Shown: positions 18,079 through 28,442, counted from the stretch's first letter. The stretch: DNA of 56,038 nt from an uncultured Sphingorhabdus sp. (GCA_937944295.1 CALDZL010000008.1:1-56038); one strand, 5' to 3'. Notes: generated by a model not told the origin, from the sequence alone. Translations and numbers: made by a program.

Positions 18079-19119
18079 TCAGTTGTTGGGCAATTTCGTT
18101 AGAGGATCAACAGGTTTACGGTCTTTGCGAATCTCAAAATGTAATTGCGGACGATCCACATAGCCTGTTTGACCGACTTGGCCAATATTTTGTCCCGCTT
18201 TAACTTTTTGACCGCGTTTGACATTAATCTGTCCGACATGACCATAGGCCGTAACCCAACCCTCGCCATGATCCACCAATATAAGGCCACCAAATACTTC
18301 TATTTGATTTCCGCTGTAGACTACAACGCCATCAGCAGCAGCACCGATGGACGCGCCTTGCGCACCAGCAATATTGATACCATCATTTACAATACCACCA
18401 CCTTTGCTGCCAAATCGCGACAATAATGTCCCGCGCAGCGGGTATATGAATTGGCTGTCAAAACCACTGGGTGTTGCAACAGCCTCGGATAGAGATGTAT
18501 CCGTCGTTTTAGGGGGGAGAGCAGGCGAGCCACCCGTCACAATATCATCTATGCCCAGATCAAAATTTTCCGCCCACTCTTCGGGTGATTTATTACTTGT
18601 TGCCGTATTACCGCGCGCTGCTAAACTAGGCGATCCAGCCGTTGGTAGTTTCAATCTCTGCCCGACCCGCAAAATATAGGGTGCTTGCAGATCATTTAAA
18701 GCGACTATTTCGCTCCATGGAACACTATAGGCGCGTGCGATGGCAATACCAGTTTCCCCGCTGCTGACTCTATGATAAGTACCCGATGGAATCTGCAATA
18801 TTTGTCCAACACGCAATGTAAATGGTTCTTCAAGGGCATTGGCGCTGGCAATTTCGTTTTGCGGCGAACCAGTCTTAACAGCGATACCCGATAGTGTATC
18901 ACCTCGTTTTACTGTATATTCACCTGCTATCACTTCGTTCGCATTGCGGTTAACCGAAGCTGCGCTCCAATCAACCTCTTGAGTTACAATATCATCACTT
19001 TCCAACTGCGGATTAGATGAATTACTCTTAATTCGGCTATCTTGGGCCCCTCTGGGTATGCAGGCAGAGACCAATGACAGGCTGATAACTGCAATCGCTA
19101 TATGATAATTTTTCTTCAT
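18079..19119 (-). CDS. NlpD-like LysM/M23-domain lipoprotein
   Basis: Envelope lipoprotein of 346 residues: signal peptide with lipobox LVSAC, lipidated Cys20. Two LysM domains follow at about 67-112 (YTVKRGDTLSGIA) and 114-161 (YHRVSSGETGIAIA). A LytM/M23 domain covers about 240-340. The usual HxGxD zinc segment reads NDGINIAG, losing the His and Asp ligands, while GHVGQ and LHFEIR remain. A degenerate site like this is typical of NlpD/EnvC, which activate cell-wall amidases rather than cutting murein. The likely role is septal peptidoglycan splitting. Confidence 0.87.
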   Translation of the reverse strand: MKKNYHIAIAVISLSLVSACIPRGAQDSRIKSNSSNPQLESDDIVTQEVDWSAASVNRNANEVIAGEYTVKRGDTLSGIAVKTGSPQNEIASANALEEPFTLRVGQILQIPSGTYHRVSSGETGIAIARAYSVPWSEIVALNDLQAPYILRVGQRLKLPTAGSPSLAARGNTATSNKSPEEWAENFDLGIDDIVTGGSPALPPKTTDTSLSEAVATPSGFDSQFIYPLRGTLLSRFGSKGGGIVNDGINIAGAQGASIGAAADGVVVYSGNQIEVFGGLILVDHGEGWVTAYGHVGQINVKRGQKVKAGQNIGQVGQTGYVDRPQLHFEIRKDRKPVDPLTKLPNN

Positions 19120-19279
19120 ACTACCAGTAACTTACCTTAATATCCGCAGCAGATAATACTATCTTCCAAGAAACTATAAAACTGTTTCTTGAAATTAGCT
19201 AGAGCTTAGAGTTTAATATACAAACCAATACATTTGGATTAACCTGCTTAACTCGGCCGAATATAGTAAAATATGTTCA

Positions 19280-21859
19280 TCATCCTACCTTAAATTTTAG
19301 AGCGCCATCGCCTTCTTCGATGTTCACCATACTGCCATCAGGCACATCGCCGCGCAATATCATATCGGCTAGCGGATCCTGCAAATGACGCTGTACAGCG
19401 CGTTTTAACGGCCTTGCTCCATAGACGGGATCATATCCAACGCGGCCAATCCATGCTTTTGTAGCATCGGTTAATGCCAAGGTAATTTTACGAGATTTAA
19501 GCAATTTTTGCACGCGCGATACTTGTATTTCCACAATGGGCGCCATGTGATGCGCAGCCAAACGATGGAATAGTGTAATCTCATCCAAGCGATTCAAAAA
19601 TTCGGGCCTGAAATGACCGCGCACAACATCCATGACGGCGCTTTCAGCATCGCTCACTTTTTGGTCATCTTCCAATTCCGCTAAAAACTGGCTGCCCAGA
19701 TTGGACGTTAAAATAATCAACGTATTGGAAAAATCTACGATGCGCCCTTGCCCATCGGTCAATCGACCATCATCCAACACTTGCAACAATATATTAAAGA
19801 CATCGCCGTGCGCTTTTTCAACCTCATCGAATAATACCACTTGATAAGGGCGACGGCGTACGGCCTCGGTCAATGTGCCACCTTCTTCATATCCCACATA
19901 TCCTGGAGGCGCACCGATCAAGCGTGCTACGCTATGCTTTTCCATAAATTCGGACATATCAATGCGCACCATCGCACTTTCATCATCGAACAAAAATGCT
20001 GCCAATGATTTGGTAAGTTCCGTTTTACCAACACCAGTAGGCCCAAGAAACAAGAAGGAACCAAGCGGGCGACCAGGATCTTGCAAGCCAGCACGGCTGC
20101 GGCGCACTGCTTTTGAAACGGCCTCGACCGCATCGCTCTGACCAATGACACGTTTACCGAGCCATTCTTCCATTTTCAGCAACTTTTCGCGCTCACCTTG
20201 CAGCATCTTATCAACAGGAATCCCAGTCCATTTGGATACAACCGATGCAATATCTTCGTCGGTCACTTCTTCGCGCAGCATGGCATTTTCATTGGCTTCA
20301 GAGGCTTGCTCTAATTCTTTCTCAAGGTCAGGAATTGTACCATATTGCAGCTCACCGGCCTTGGCCAAATCACCGCTGCGCTGCGCTTGCTCAAGTTCGA
20401 TACGTGCAGCATCTAAGGATTCTTTCAATCTCGCTTCGGCCGATATTTTTTCTTTCTCGGCCTGCCAGCGCTGGGTGATCTCCAGAGATTCTTGCTCCAA
20501 ATTGGCTAGCTCTCCTACCAATGTTTGCAGGCGGTCTTTGGATGCCGCATCGCTCTCTTTGGATAGAGCTTCACGTTCAATCTTAAGCTGAATGATGCGC
20601 CGATCTAGCGATTCTATTTCCTCGGGCTTTGATTCTACTTCCATGCGAATACGGCTGGCGGCCTCATCCATCAAATCAATCGCTTTATCGGGCAAGAAAC
20701 GGTCCGAAATATAACGATGCGATAATGTCGCCGCCGATACCAATGCACCATCGGTAATACGTACCCCATGATGGAGTTCATATTTTTCTTTGATACCGCG
20801 CAAAATAGAAATTGTATCTTCTACCGTTGGTTCGCCGACCACCACGGGCTGGAAACGGCGCTGCAAGGCAGGGTCTTTTTCAACATGTTTTTGATATTCA
20901 TCCAAAGTCGTAGCGCCAATGCAATGTAAATCACCACGCGCCAGCGCAGGCTTTAAAAGGTTTGATGCATCCATAGCACCCTCGCCTTTACCAGCGCCCA
21001 CCAAAGTGTGCATCTCATCAATGAAAAGGATAATATCCCCTTCACCTTGCTTTACCTCATCCAATACGCCCTTTAATCGCTCTTCAAATTCACCGCGATA
21101 TTTGGCACCCGCAATTAGCGACCCCATATCGAGCGACATTAGAGTGCGCCCTTTTAAACTATCTGGCACATCACCATTGGCAATACGCAATGCTAGCCCC
21201 TCGGCAATGGCGGTTTTACCAACCCCAGGTTCGCCAATAAGGACAGGGTTATTTTTGGTGCGCCGCGCCAATATCTGGACCGTACGGCGAATTTCCTCAT
21301 CCCTGCCAATCACAGGATCAAGCTTGCCATCACGGGCCACTTCGGTCAAATCACGGGCAAAGCGTTTTAATGCATCATAACGATCTTCTGCGCTCGCACT
21401 ATCGGCAGTGCGGCCACCACGCAAATCATTAATAGCAGCATTGAGCGCATCCACCTTAAGCCCTGCATCAGACAGAGCAATACCCGCTTGGGTCGTTTTT
21501 GACAGGGTGATTGCCAGCAACAAACGTTCAACCGTTACAAAGGCATCGCCAGCTTTTTCTGCAATCTGTTCGGCTGTATCCAAAATCCGTACCAGATCAT
21601 TATCAAGGCTTGGAGCCTGCTGCGCACCACCGCCAGAAACTTGGGCTATTTTGGCCAGAGCTGTATCGACTGATTGAACCGCCAACTTCGCATTGCCGCC
21701 TGCTTTTTGGATAAGTCCAGCCGCCATTCCTTGATCATCCTCAAGAAGCGCCTTTAACATATGTTCGGGCGTTATACGTTGATGGTTTAAACGAATAGCG
21801 ACGGTTTGTGCTGACTGTAAAAAGCCCTTTGCTCGATCCGTAAACTTTTCCAAATTCAT
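19280..21859 (-). CDS. clpB: ATP-dependent disaggregase ClpB
   Basis: Hexameric AAA+ chaperone of 859 residues that rescues aggregated proteins with DnaK. The N-domain starts [21 protein letters not shown]1 has Walker A GEPGVGKT and Walker [12 protein letters not shown] long coiled-coil middle domain covers about 410-525. AAA2 has GPTGVGKTE and [11 protein letters not shown]. There is no IGF loop for ClpP, as expected for ClpB. The gene is single, with a probable heat-shock promoter upstream. Confidence 0.97.
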   Translation of the reverse strand: MNLEKFTDRAKGFLQSAQTVAIRLNHQRITPEHMLKALLEDDQGMAAGLIQKAGGNAKLAVQSVDTALAKIAQVSGGGAQQAPSLDNDLVRILDTAEQIAEKAGDAFVTVERLLLAITLSKTTQAGIALSDAGLKVDALNAAINDLRGGRTADSASAEDRYDALKRFARDLTEVARDGKLDPVIGRDEEIRRTVQILARRTKNNPVLIGEPGVGKTAIAEGLALRIANGDVPDSLKGRTLMSLDMGSLIAGAKYRGEFEERLKGVLDEVKQGEGDIILFIDEMHTLVGAGKGEGAMDASNLLKPALARGDLHCIGATTLDEYQKHVEKDPALQRRFQPVVVGEPTVEDTISILRGIKEKYELHHGVRITDGALVSAATLSHRYISDRFLPDKAIDLMDEAASRIRMEVESKPEEIESLDRRIIQLKIEREALSKESDAASKDRLQTLVGELANLEQESLEITQRWQAEKEKISAEARLKESLDAARIELEQAQRSGDLAKAGELQYGTIPDLEKELEQASEANENAMLREEVTDEDIASVVSKWTGIPVDKMLQGEREKLLKMEEWLGKRVIGQSDAVEAVSKAVRRSRAGLQDPGRPLGSFLFLGPTGVGKTELTKSLAAFLFDDESAMVRIDMSEFMEKHSVARLIGAPPGYVGYEEGGTLTEAVRRRPYQVVLFDEVEKAHGDVFNILLQVLDDGRLTDGQGRIVDFSNTLIILTSNLGSQFLAELEDDQKVSDAESAVMDVVRGHFRPEFLNRLDEITLFHRLAAHHMAPIVEIQVSRVQKLLKSRKITLALTDATKAWIGRVGYDPVYGARPLKRAVQRHLQDPLADMILRGDVPDGSMVNIEEGDGALKFKVG

Positions 21860-21908
21860 TGTAACAATTCCTTTTATGCACGCTTCATTTAACGCAATAT
21901 CTTATATT

Positions 21909-21941
21909 CAAGATAGTGTTGCAAAAATACACCGCAAGGGC
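21909..21941 (-). promoter_or_regulatory. Putative RpoH-type promoter of clpB
   Basis: On the minus strand CCCTTGCGG (21940-21932) and a CTATCT block (21916-21911) are separated so that CTTGCG and CTATCT stand 16 bases apart. This resembles the alphaproteobacterial sigma-32 pattern (CTTG, then a TAT-rich -10). The position, about 50 bases upstream of the clpB start, fits. The surrounding 313-base region between clpB and the M16 gene shows no further gene and must also hold the M16 promoter. The assignment is by eye only. Confidence 0.4.
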
Positions 21942-22172
21942 TTAGCGCAAAATTTATCCTCCAATTAGACAGTCCAATAGCCAGCGTAAGGTCAATATAT
22001 TAGATGCTGCACAAATTGATATAATTATAGCGTTGCACCCTAAAATGTCGTTTGTCGAACAAGAGAATGAGCCTGTCTATAAGCATAGATTTATCACTTG
22101 TACAAAATAGCTTTACACAATAGCATCTGGGCAAATTTAGTATTATTTGAAATTAATTAGAAGGAAATAAAG

Positions 22173-25073
22173 ATGAAAATCAGTATCAAGAGCCTACTTT
22201 TTGTCTCCGCGGCTGCTCTGGCAACATTGCCAGTGAGCGCACAGAGCAATCCTGCCCCTGTCGCCGATCTGGTTGCTCAAGTCGATATTCCTCATGAAGA
22301 GTTTACACTCGACAATGGTCTTACCGTTATTGTGCATGAAGATCGAAAAGCGCCTATCGTTGCTGTCTCTATCTGGTATGATGTAGGTTCAAAACATGAA
22401 CCAAAAGGCAAAACTGGTTATGCGCATTTATTTGAGCATTTAATGTTCAATGGCAGCGAAAATGCGCCAGGTGATTATTTCAAATATACTTCTGAAATCG
22501 GGGCAACGGGTCTAAATGGCACGACATGGTTGGACCGCACCAACTATTTCCAAAATGTCCCAACGAGCGCTGTCGAATCCGCTTTGTTTCTGGAAAGTGA
22601 TCGTATGGGGCATTTGTTAAATGCTATCAGCCAAGAAAAATTGGACAATCAAATTGGCGTTGTGTCCAATGAAAAACGACAAGGCGACAACCAACCTTAT
22701 GGCCTTGTTGGTTATGAGCAAATCAAATTATTATACCCAGAGGGTCACCCCTATGCGCACAGTACAATTGGGTCATTGGCTGATTTAGAAGCAGCATCTT
22801 TGGATGACATGAAACAATGGTTCATTGATAATTATGGCCCCAACAATGCTATTTTGGTTTTGGCTGGCGATATTAACGCCAAAGAAGCTAAGCCTCTGGT
22901 AGAGAAATGGTTTGGTCATATTAAACCAGGCAAACCAGCCAAGAAATTTGACCTGCCTATTCCCACACTCGACAAGCCTGTCAAATCAGTTTTAAAGGAT
23001 AAAGTCCCAACCACCCGTATTATGCGCTCTTGGGTTGTTCCTGGCCTTGCGCAGGATGATTACACAGCTCTGGATGTAGGTGCGCGTGCATTGGGCGGCC
23101 TTGCCAGTTCACGTCTTGATAAAATATTGGTGCGTGAAGAAGGACTGGCTGTATCTGTGGCCGCATTTGTCCAAGGCTTTGTTCATGGAAGCACCTTTCA
23201 AATAAGAGCAGACCTCAAACCAGGTGCTGATGCGGATCAACTTGCTAAACGCTTGGATGAAATATTAGCCGAATATATTGCCGAAGGCCCAACCGATGAA
23301 GAGGTGCAACGGGTTGCCACCAGCGCAGCAGCAAGCCGCATCCTCGGTTTGGAACAAATTGGTGGTTTTAGCGGTAAGGCTGTGGCTTTAGCCCAAGGCA
23401 AACTATTCGCTGGTGATTCCAACTATTATAAAAAAGAATTAGAGCGTTTAGCAGCGATGAAACCGGCTAATGTTAAATCGGCAATGGCAAAATGGATAAC
23501 ACGTCCCGTCGCCGAGATTTGGGTCGAACAAGGCGAGCGCGAGGCCTATGAAGAAGTGGGCGCTGGCAAGATTAGCTCCGCCTCACAAATTAGCAGTAAT
23601 AATGATGCACTATCAATCACAGCTCCTACCTTAAAGCCTGCATTTTACAGACCGCAAGATCAAGTTGACATCAGCATATCTGCACCAACGCAATTCCAAG
23701 CAGACCGCAGCAAATTCCCAGGAGCTGGTGAAGCTGTACCACTCGATTTGCCTACTGTAGAAGAAGCAACATTAGACAATGGCATAAAAATATTTTTTGC
23801 AAAACGTGATGCTGTGCCATCCGTGCGCGTAACGGTAAGCTTTAATTCTGGTTATGCTTCTGATCCAAAAAATCAAGCAGGTCTTACCAATATGATGAGC
23901 AACCTGATGGAAGAAGGCACAACATCATTAACTGCTAATCAATTGGCAGAAGCACAAGAAAGCCTTGGCGCTAGTATCAATGTTGGCGCAAATTTAGACC
24001 GTACAACAGCATCTGTAACGGCGGTTAATGTCAATCTTGGTGGTTCGCTTGATCTGCTGGCTGATGTCATTAAAAACCCCAGCTTTAACGACAAAGATTT
24101 AGAGCGCGTGCGTGCACAGACTCTGAACCGTATCAACGCCGAAGAAGGTCGACCGCAAGCATTAGCATTTCGCACGTTACCGCCGCTCGTTTATGGTGAA
24201 GCCCATCCTTATGGCACACCACTAACAGGCAGCGGTTATAGCGAGACTGTCGCGAAAATTAGCCGTGATGATATTGTGAACTTCCACAAAAGCTGGATTC
24301 ACCCTGATAAAGCAGAGATATTTGTTGTCGGTGATACAAGTTTGGCCGAAATCAAAAAAGAATTAAATGTTCGTTTTGGTACGTGGAAGCCTGATGCAAA
24401 AGCAGCTCCTGCGAAAAATTTCAATGTTCCCTTGCCCGAGCAAAAAGCAAGAATCTTACTGATCGACAAACCCAATTCACCGCAATCTGTTATCATCTCA
24501 GGTCAAGTATTGAGTTTAAAAGGAAGTGATGATCAGTTTAACTTGCGTGCGGGCAATGAAATCTATGGTGGTAGCTTTTTGTCGCGCATCAATTTTGATC
24601 TTCGAGAGACCAAAGGTTGGTCCTATGGCGTGCGCTCTTTCATCTTCGGAACCGAAGATGTCGCACCCTTCATGATATCAGCTCCCGTACAAACCAACCA
24701 AACAGGCCCGTCGGTTAAGGTTTTATTGGATCAACTGGCATCCTATAATAGTGATAAACCTGTAACACCCGAAGAATTAGACCGTGTTGTCAAAAATAAT
24801 ACGCTCAGCTTACCGGGGCGTTATGAAACATCTGCTTCTGTTTTGGGTCAAATGCAAACCGACCGACTCAATGGACGTTCTTTTGATTATGCGGAAACAT
24901 TGGCCGATCGTTATAAAAAATTAACGGGACAACAGATGAATGATGCTGTTCGTGAACATGTTGATGCAGGAAAATTCACATGGCTGATCGTGGGTGATGT
25001 AACGAAAATTAAGCCTCAACTTGAAAAAATTGGATTGCAGATTGAAATCATCAACCAAGATGCTAGTGAATAG
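22173..25073 (+). CDS. M16-family zinc metallopeptidase, two-domain, exported
   Basis: Protein of 966 residues with a signal peptide (MKISIKSLLFVSAAALATLP, cleaved near VSAQ). The first half carries the inverted zinc motif HLFEH at residues 85-89 and SNEKRQGDN, the region of the third ligand. The second half, from about 530, repeats the fold (TLDNGIKIFFAKRDAVPSVR) without HxxEH. That is the usual active plus inactive arrangement. It is a periplasmic peptidase of the pitrilysin/PqqL-type class; the substrate is unknown. AAGGAAAT lies just upstream of the start. The small beta-rich gene follows 31 bases later. Confidence 0.92.
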   Translation: MKISIKSLLFVSAAALATLPVSAQSNPAPVADLVAQVDIPHEEFTLDNGLTVIVHEDRKAPIVAVSIWYDVGSKHEPKGKTGYAHLFEHLMFNGSENAPGDYFKYTSEIGATGLNGTTWLDRTNYFQNVPTSAVESALFLESDRMGHLLNAISQEKLDNQIGVVSNEKRQGDNQPYGLVGYEQIKLLYPEGHPYAHSTIGSLADLEAASLDDMKQWFIDNYGPNNAILVLAGDINAKEAKPLVEKWFGHIKPGKPAKKFDLPIPTLDKPVKSVLKDKVPTTRIMRSWVVPGLAQDDYTALDVGARALGGLASSRLDKILVREEGLAVSVAAFVQGFVHGSTFQIRADLKPGADADQLAKRLDEILAEYIAEGPTDEEVQRVATSAAASRILGLEQIGGFSGKAVALAQGKLFAGDSNYYKKELERLAAMKPANVKSAMAKWITRPVAEIWVEQGEREAYEEVGAGKISSASQISSNNDALSITAPTLKPAFYRPQDQVDISISAPTQFQADRSKFPGAGEAVPLDLPTVEEATLDNGIKIFFAKRDAVPSVRVTVSFNSGYASDPKNQAGLTNMMSNLMEEGTTSLTANQLAEAQESLGASINVGANLDRTTASVTAVNVNLGGSLDLLADVIKNPSFNDKDLERVRAQTLNRINAEEGRPQALAFRTLPPLVYGEAHPYGTPLTGSGYSETVAKISRDDIVNFHKSWIHPDKAEIFVVGDTSLAEIKKELNVRFGTWKPDAKAAPAKNFNVPLPEQKARILLIDKPNSPQSVIISGQVLSLKGSDDQFNLRAGNEIYGGSFLSRINFDLRETKGWSYGVRSFIFGTEDVAPFMISAPVQTNQTGPSVKVLLDQLASYNSDKPVTPEELDRVVKNNTLSLPGRYETSASVLGQMQTDRLNGRSFDYAETLADRYKKLTGQQMNDAVREHVDAGKFTWLIVGDVTKIKPQLEKIGLQIEIINQDASE

Positions 25074-25104
25074 TGCAGATTAAAACCAATTTAGGAGAAA
25101 TAAA

Positions 25105-25407
25105 ATGGCAAATGTTGATGGTTCTTATGATGTAACAATCAAAAGCCCTATGGGCGATCAAAGTGGTGTTTTAACCGTGCAAAGCGATGGCGATAGTTTC
25201 ACAGGCCAAATGGCTGGCGGTCTTGGCACAATGGAAATTAACGATGGTAAAGTAGACGGTGATAGCCTGTCTTGGACCATGGATATGACTGTTCCGATGC
25301 CAATGAAATTAGAAGCCAGCGCAAATGTCGACGGCGATGCTATTTCTGGTGAAGTGAAAGCAGGTGCATTTGGTTCAATGGCTCTAAGCGGTGTCCGCAA
25401 AGCTTAA
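25105..25407 (+). CDS. Small beta-rich conserved hypothetical protein
   Basis: Protein of 100 residues with no signal peptide and no cysteines. Its sequence alternates short beta-like strands with Gly/Asp turns: GSYDVTIKSPMGDQSG, DGDSFTGQMAGG, NDGKVDGDSLSWTM, then NVDGDAISGEVKAGAFG. The layout suggests a small beta-barrel or sandwich. I cannot assign a function. TAGGAGAAATAAA precedes the ATG. It follows the M16 peptidase and is closed by a strong terminator, so the two probably share a transcript. Confidence 0.8.
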   Translation: MANVDGSYDVTIKSPMGDQSGVLTVQSDGDSFTGQMAGGLGTMEINDGKVDGDSLSWTMDMTVPMPMKLEASANVDGDAISGEVKAGAFGSMALSGVRKA

Positions 25408-25423
25408 TTAAATATCACCCTAA

Positions 25424-25455
25424 GACCGCCTGTCATTTGATGGGCGGTTTTTTTA
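25424..25455 (+). terminator. Rho-independent terminator after the M16/beta-protein unit
   Basis: ACCGCC at 25425-25430 pairs with GGCGGT at 25443-25448, and the stem extends inward through TGT/ATG-type pairs to a small loop. A run of T follows at 25448-25454. It is placed 17 bases after the stop codon. Confidence 0.88.
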
Positions 25456-25632
25456 TGCCTGATTGCTCTGCCCAATTGTTCTAACAATATATCTGAATAA
25501 GAATATTTTAGCTGCATTTCATATAATAAAGTTTCACCCTGTCCCTTAATCATATTGGATTTTGGGCAAGAAATGTCTATGGAATAAAAATTAGCACCAA
25601 CACAATGATATTCCGACTCGAAAGATGAATAT

Positions 25633-26190
25633 ATGAGCCAAATTGCATCACGCGCACAATTGCGTCTTTCATTCATGCGCTGGGCTCTATTTATCGTACC
25701 ATTGATCATGCTATTGGGTTTTTTATCGGGTATTATCTCTGGTTCTGGTGAAGAAAATGGCTGGTATCAATTGCTTGAAAAGCCCTCTTTTCAGCCACCA
25801 GGTTATATATTTGGTATCGCATGGACGATATTATATTGCATGATCGGTTTTGCATTCGCATTGATCATCAGTGCGCGCGGGGCAAGGTTTCAAATATTGG
25901 CTATCATCCTTTTTCTAACGCAATATATATTAAACTTGTTATGGTCACCCTTATTTTTTGGACAACAGCAAGTCACAAGTGCATTTTATCTGATAATATT
26001 GATTTGGATATTTGCGATCATAACGACATATATATTCTCCAAAATTAGAGCCTTAGCGGCTTGGTTGATGATCCCTTACTTATTGTGGTTATCCTTTGCC
26101 ATGGCGCTTAATTATCAGATTGATGTTTTAAACCCCGATGCAGAAAGCCTCTATGCGCCAGCAGCGAGAGCTGATATTAACGAACTATAA
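25633..26190 (+). CDS. tspO: TspO/MBR-family tryptophan-rich sensory protein
   Basis: Integral membrane protein of 185 residues with five hydrophobic helices. Family motifs are WYQLLEKPSFQPPGYIFGIAW and NLLWSPLFFGQQQ. TspO binds porphyrins and affects tetrapyrrole handling and stress responses in alphaproteobacteria. The N-terminus is slightly longer than usual (SQIASRAQLRLSFMRW before helix 1). The next gene, UbiK-like, lies 47 bases downstream on the same strand. Confidence 0.9.
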   Translation: MSQIASRAQLRLSFMRWALFIVPLIMLLGFLSGIISGSGEENGWYQLLEKPSFQPPGYIFGIAWTILYCMIGFAFALIISARGARFQILAIILFLTQYILNLLWSPLFFGQQQVTSAFYLIILIWIFAIITTYIFSKIRALAAWLMIPYLLWLSFAMALNYQIDVLNPDAESLYAPAARADINEL

Positions 26191-26237
26191 AAATATCTAA
26201 TCTGCCCTGATAGGGGTAATGTCCAAAGGAGCCTATA

Positions 26238-26567
26238 ATGCAAAGCGAAAAACATATTTTTGATGATTTGGCTAAAATGATAAATGGCGTTGCTGGCACT
26301 ATGGCAGGTGCAGGACGCGAAGCTGAAGCTTCTATGCGCGAGAAAATGCGCGAATGGATTGGCGGATTAGACTTGGTGAGCCGTGAAGAATTTAACGCTG
26401 TTAAAGAAATGGCAGCCAAAGCAAGGGCAGAAAATGATGATTTGCTGCAACGTATCGAAGCCCTAGAAAGCAAAACTACTTCTCAACAACCACCATCTAA
26501 AAAAGCAACACCAAAAAAAATATCAGCAAAAAAAGCTGCACCGAAAAAATCGACTGCTAAAAAATAA
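26238..26567 (+). CDS. UbiK/BMFP-family accessory protein
   Basis: Protein of 109 residues. The N-terminal amphipathic region MQSEKHIFDDLAKMINGVAG is followed by a coiled coil (LVSREEFNAVKEMAAKARAE, then LLQRIEALES). This is the BMFP layout of UbiK (YqiC), which supports the ubiquinone-biosynthesis Ubi complex. The tail from about residue 80 is a Lys/Ala/Pro-rich, histone-like extension (KKATPKKISAKKAAPKKS). A good AAAGGAG ribosome binding site precedes the ATG. Confidence 0.85.
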   Translation: MQSEKHIFDDLAKMINGVAGTMAGAGREAEASMREKMREWIGGLDLVSREEFNAVKEMAAKARAENDDLLQRIEALESKTTSQQPPSKKATPKKISAKKAAPKKSTAKK

Positions 26568-26735
26568 ATGCCTGAAATTGCAATGCCCTTGTTTCTTAAT
26601 TTTGTTCTAATTTCTCTTATTTAGGCAGAGTTTTCCACATCTGGCCCACAGACTTTGTAAATTGGTTACATCATAACTATTGCGCCCCATCAATTTGCCT
26701 AGCACAAGCTATTATATGTTAGGAAAGCTCTGATA

Positions 26736-27248
26736 ATGCGTGAGAATGATGACGATTTATCAATTTTTGATAGGGATGAATCCCTGCCAGTTGATATGTT
26801 AGCGGCCCTATTTGAAGCGCGTGGCTGGGCATTTGTACGCGATAATGATGATGAAATATCCGCAGAAGTAAAAGGAAGCTGGACCCAATATAAGATTAAA
26901 GCCATCTGGCGCGAGGAAGATAATGCTCTGCAAATCTTAGCTCTACCAGAGATCGTAGTGGATATTGATAAACGCGATAATCTTTATAAAGCCATTGGGC
27001 TGATTAATGAACAATTATGGATTGGTCATTTCGATTTATGGGCTTCTAATGGAATATTATTATTTCGCCATGCGCTAATCATGTCATCGAACGGAATGCT
27101 AGGTATTGATCAAGCCCAGACATTAATCGATGTTGCCATCGACGAATGTGATCGTTTTTATCCTGTCTTTCAATTCATTATTTGGGGCGGGAAGTCTCCA
27201 GAAGAGGCCATTGCCAGCGCTTTAATTGACACTCAAGGCGAAGCATAG
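26736..27248 (+). CDS. YbjN domain-containing protein
   Basis: Protein of 170 residues of the YbjN family. Motifs: PVDMLAALFEARGWAFVRDN, IWREEDNALQILALPE, then GLINEQLWIGHFDLW and ECDRFYPVFQFIIWGG. YbjN-like proteins are linked to stress tolerance and folding, with no defined biochemical activity. AGGAAAG precedes ATG 26736. In many relatives I would expect proC next door; here proC lies about 5 kb away on the other strand. Confidence 0.85.
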   Translation: MRENDDDLSIFDRDESLPVDMLAALFEARGWAFVRDNDDEISAEVKGSWTQYKIKAIWREEDNALQILALPEIVVDIDKRDNLYKAIGLINEQLWIGHFDLWASNGILLFRHALIMSSNGMLGIDQAQTLIDVAIDECDRFYPVFQFIIWGGKSPEEAIASALIDTQGEA

Positions 27249-27260
27249 GCGCTCTATAGC

Positions 27261-27668
27261 TCACTCTTCTATTTTCACCATATAATGCATTTGAGCAGCA
27301 CATATGATGCGCTCTCTATCTTCTTGCCATATCTCGGCCTCAACATTGGCTAATTGCCGGCCCAATCTATTCACCTTACCAATGGCATAGCTCATATGAT
27401 TGGCCCCGCCGCGCATAAAATCAACCGTAACATTGACCTGTTTTACACTATATTTTTGCCCTCTTTTATCCAATGCAGCATAGAGACACGCCATAGCTGC
27501 AATCTCCAACAAACCCGCCATAGCTCCGCCATGCAAGAAGCCTGGACGGCCAATAACATTATCGCCAAATGGCATTGTAATGATAGGAACACCATCTTCT
27601 TCGCCATCAACATTCATCCCCAAAGCACGCGCATAGGGCGGTAATTTATAATCATATAATTGGTTCAT
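27261..27668 (-). CDS. PaaI-family hotdog thioesterase
   Basis: Acyl-CoA thioesterase-like protein of 135 residues. The catalytic hotdog signature is FLHGGAMAGLLEIAAMA, followed by VNVTVDFMRGG, the usual second strand, and ANVEAEIW. The substrate is unknown. The start overlaps the stop of the upstream thioesterase gene by four bases (ATGA), so the two are translated together and may form a heteromer or act on related acyl-CoAs. Confidence 0.85.
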   Translation of the reverse strand: MNQLYDYKLPPYARALGMNVDGEEDGVPIITMPFGDNVIGRPGFLHGGAMAGLLEIAAMACLYAALDKRGQKYSVKQVNVTVDFMRGGANHMSYAIGKVNRLGRQLANVEAEIWQEDRERIICAAQMHYMVKIEE

Positions 27669-28156
27669 TTTGCCATGCCTGTCATAAATTGCGATAGGCT
27701 GGTTTGAATGAATGTACCTGTTACATGCGCGATTGGATCATCCCTATCTCCATTATGAGCAATCCCGCGCATAAATGCTATTCGGCTGGTTAATTTATAA
27801 CATTCACCGCGCCCATATACGCGTGCACCTCTTGGCGAGGCCCTTAAATAATCAACCCGCATATCCATAGTCGCCTGCGGTTTAAAAGTTCCCATTTTTT
27901 TAAAAATCGCAAGGCTAGTCGCATTATCCAAAAGGCTGATGATAGCAGCAGAAGCCATTATTCCGCTCTGCTCATCCGCCACCAATTCCTCACGCCAATC
28001 TAAGCATAGCTCTAACCAATCATCACCGCTGTCAGCATAATCCATACCCAAAAATTTCGTATGCCCATAGCTGTTAAAACCTTTTTGAATGACTTTAACG
28101 TCAAATTTTCCATCTTTAGGAAACCATGAAGGCGGGGCAGGTTGTGTATTGCTCAT
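27665..28156 (-). CDS. Hotdog-fold thioesterase, PaaI-related
   Basis: Protein of 163 residues and the upstream member of an overlapping hotdog pair. The hotdog helix reads GIMASAAIISLLDNATSLAI, and the following strand is ATMDMRVDYLRASPRGARV. It lacks the HGG of its partner, having SGIMASA where the catalytic loop should be. It may therefore use a different active residue or serve as a binding subunit. A weak GGTGATATAAT leader precedes the ATG. Confidence 0.78.
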   Translation of the reverse strand: MSNTQPAPPSWFPKDGKFDVKVIQKGFNSYGHTKFLGMDYADSGDDWLELCLDWREELVADEQSGIMASAAIISLLDNATSLAIFKKMGTFKPQATMDMRVDYLRASPRGARVYGRGECYKLTSRIAFMRGIAHNGDRDDPIAHVTGTFIQTSLSQFMTGMAK

Positions 28157-28293
28157 ATTATATCACCATAATTCTATATTATGTAGATTACAAAATGTTA
28201 ATTTCATCAAATATGAAAAATTTCCTAATTCCAAATATCGCACAGTGCAGTGATTATTCTGAGATGATGTGCGGCACAATATAGGAGATTAAT

Positions 28294-28440
28294 ATGAAAT
28301 ACCCATGCATTGATATAAATTTACTGCCCGATTTAGATTCAATCACAGGACCATTGATAAATGGAAATTCAGAAGATATTTTGGTCATAATAGCGACTTA
28401 TTTTTGGGAAAATGGTAGCATCAATAGTATGATGTTTTAA
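28294..28440 (+). CDS. 48-residue peptide, possible precursor of a modified peptide
   Basis: Short frame MKYPCIDINLLPDLDSITG... ending in SINSMMF and TAA at 28438, with an excellent AGGAG seven bases before the ATG. It is acidic in the middle (PDLDS, NSED), has one Cys at residue 5, and a hydrophobic aromatic block ILVIIATYFW near residues 29-38. There is no signal peptide. The next gene starts two bases after its stop, so the three genes to 30328 look like one coupled unit. Size and context recall a ribosomal peptide natural-product precursor, but no known class was recognised. Confidence 0.6.
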   Translation: MKYPCIDINLLPDLDSITGPLINGNSEDILVIIATYFWENGSINSMMF

Positions 28441-28442
28441 TC

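Noticed and set aside
19632-21714. Several long plus-strand frames opposite clpB
   Set aside because: They are antisense shadows of a strongly conserved gene and carry no start signals or recognisable domains.
25404-25709. Minus-strand open frame of 101 codons
   Set aside because: It runs across the terminator after the beta-rich gene and into the TspO gene on the other strand, and has no ribosome binding site or family resemblance.
26631-26639. TTTTCCACA, resembling a DnaA box
   Set aside because: A single imperfect match with no cluster of boxes, AT-rich unwinding region or replication genes nearby; not evidence of an origin.
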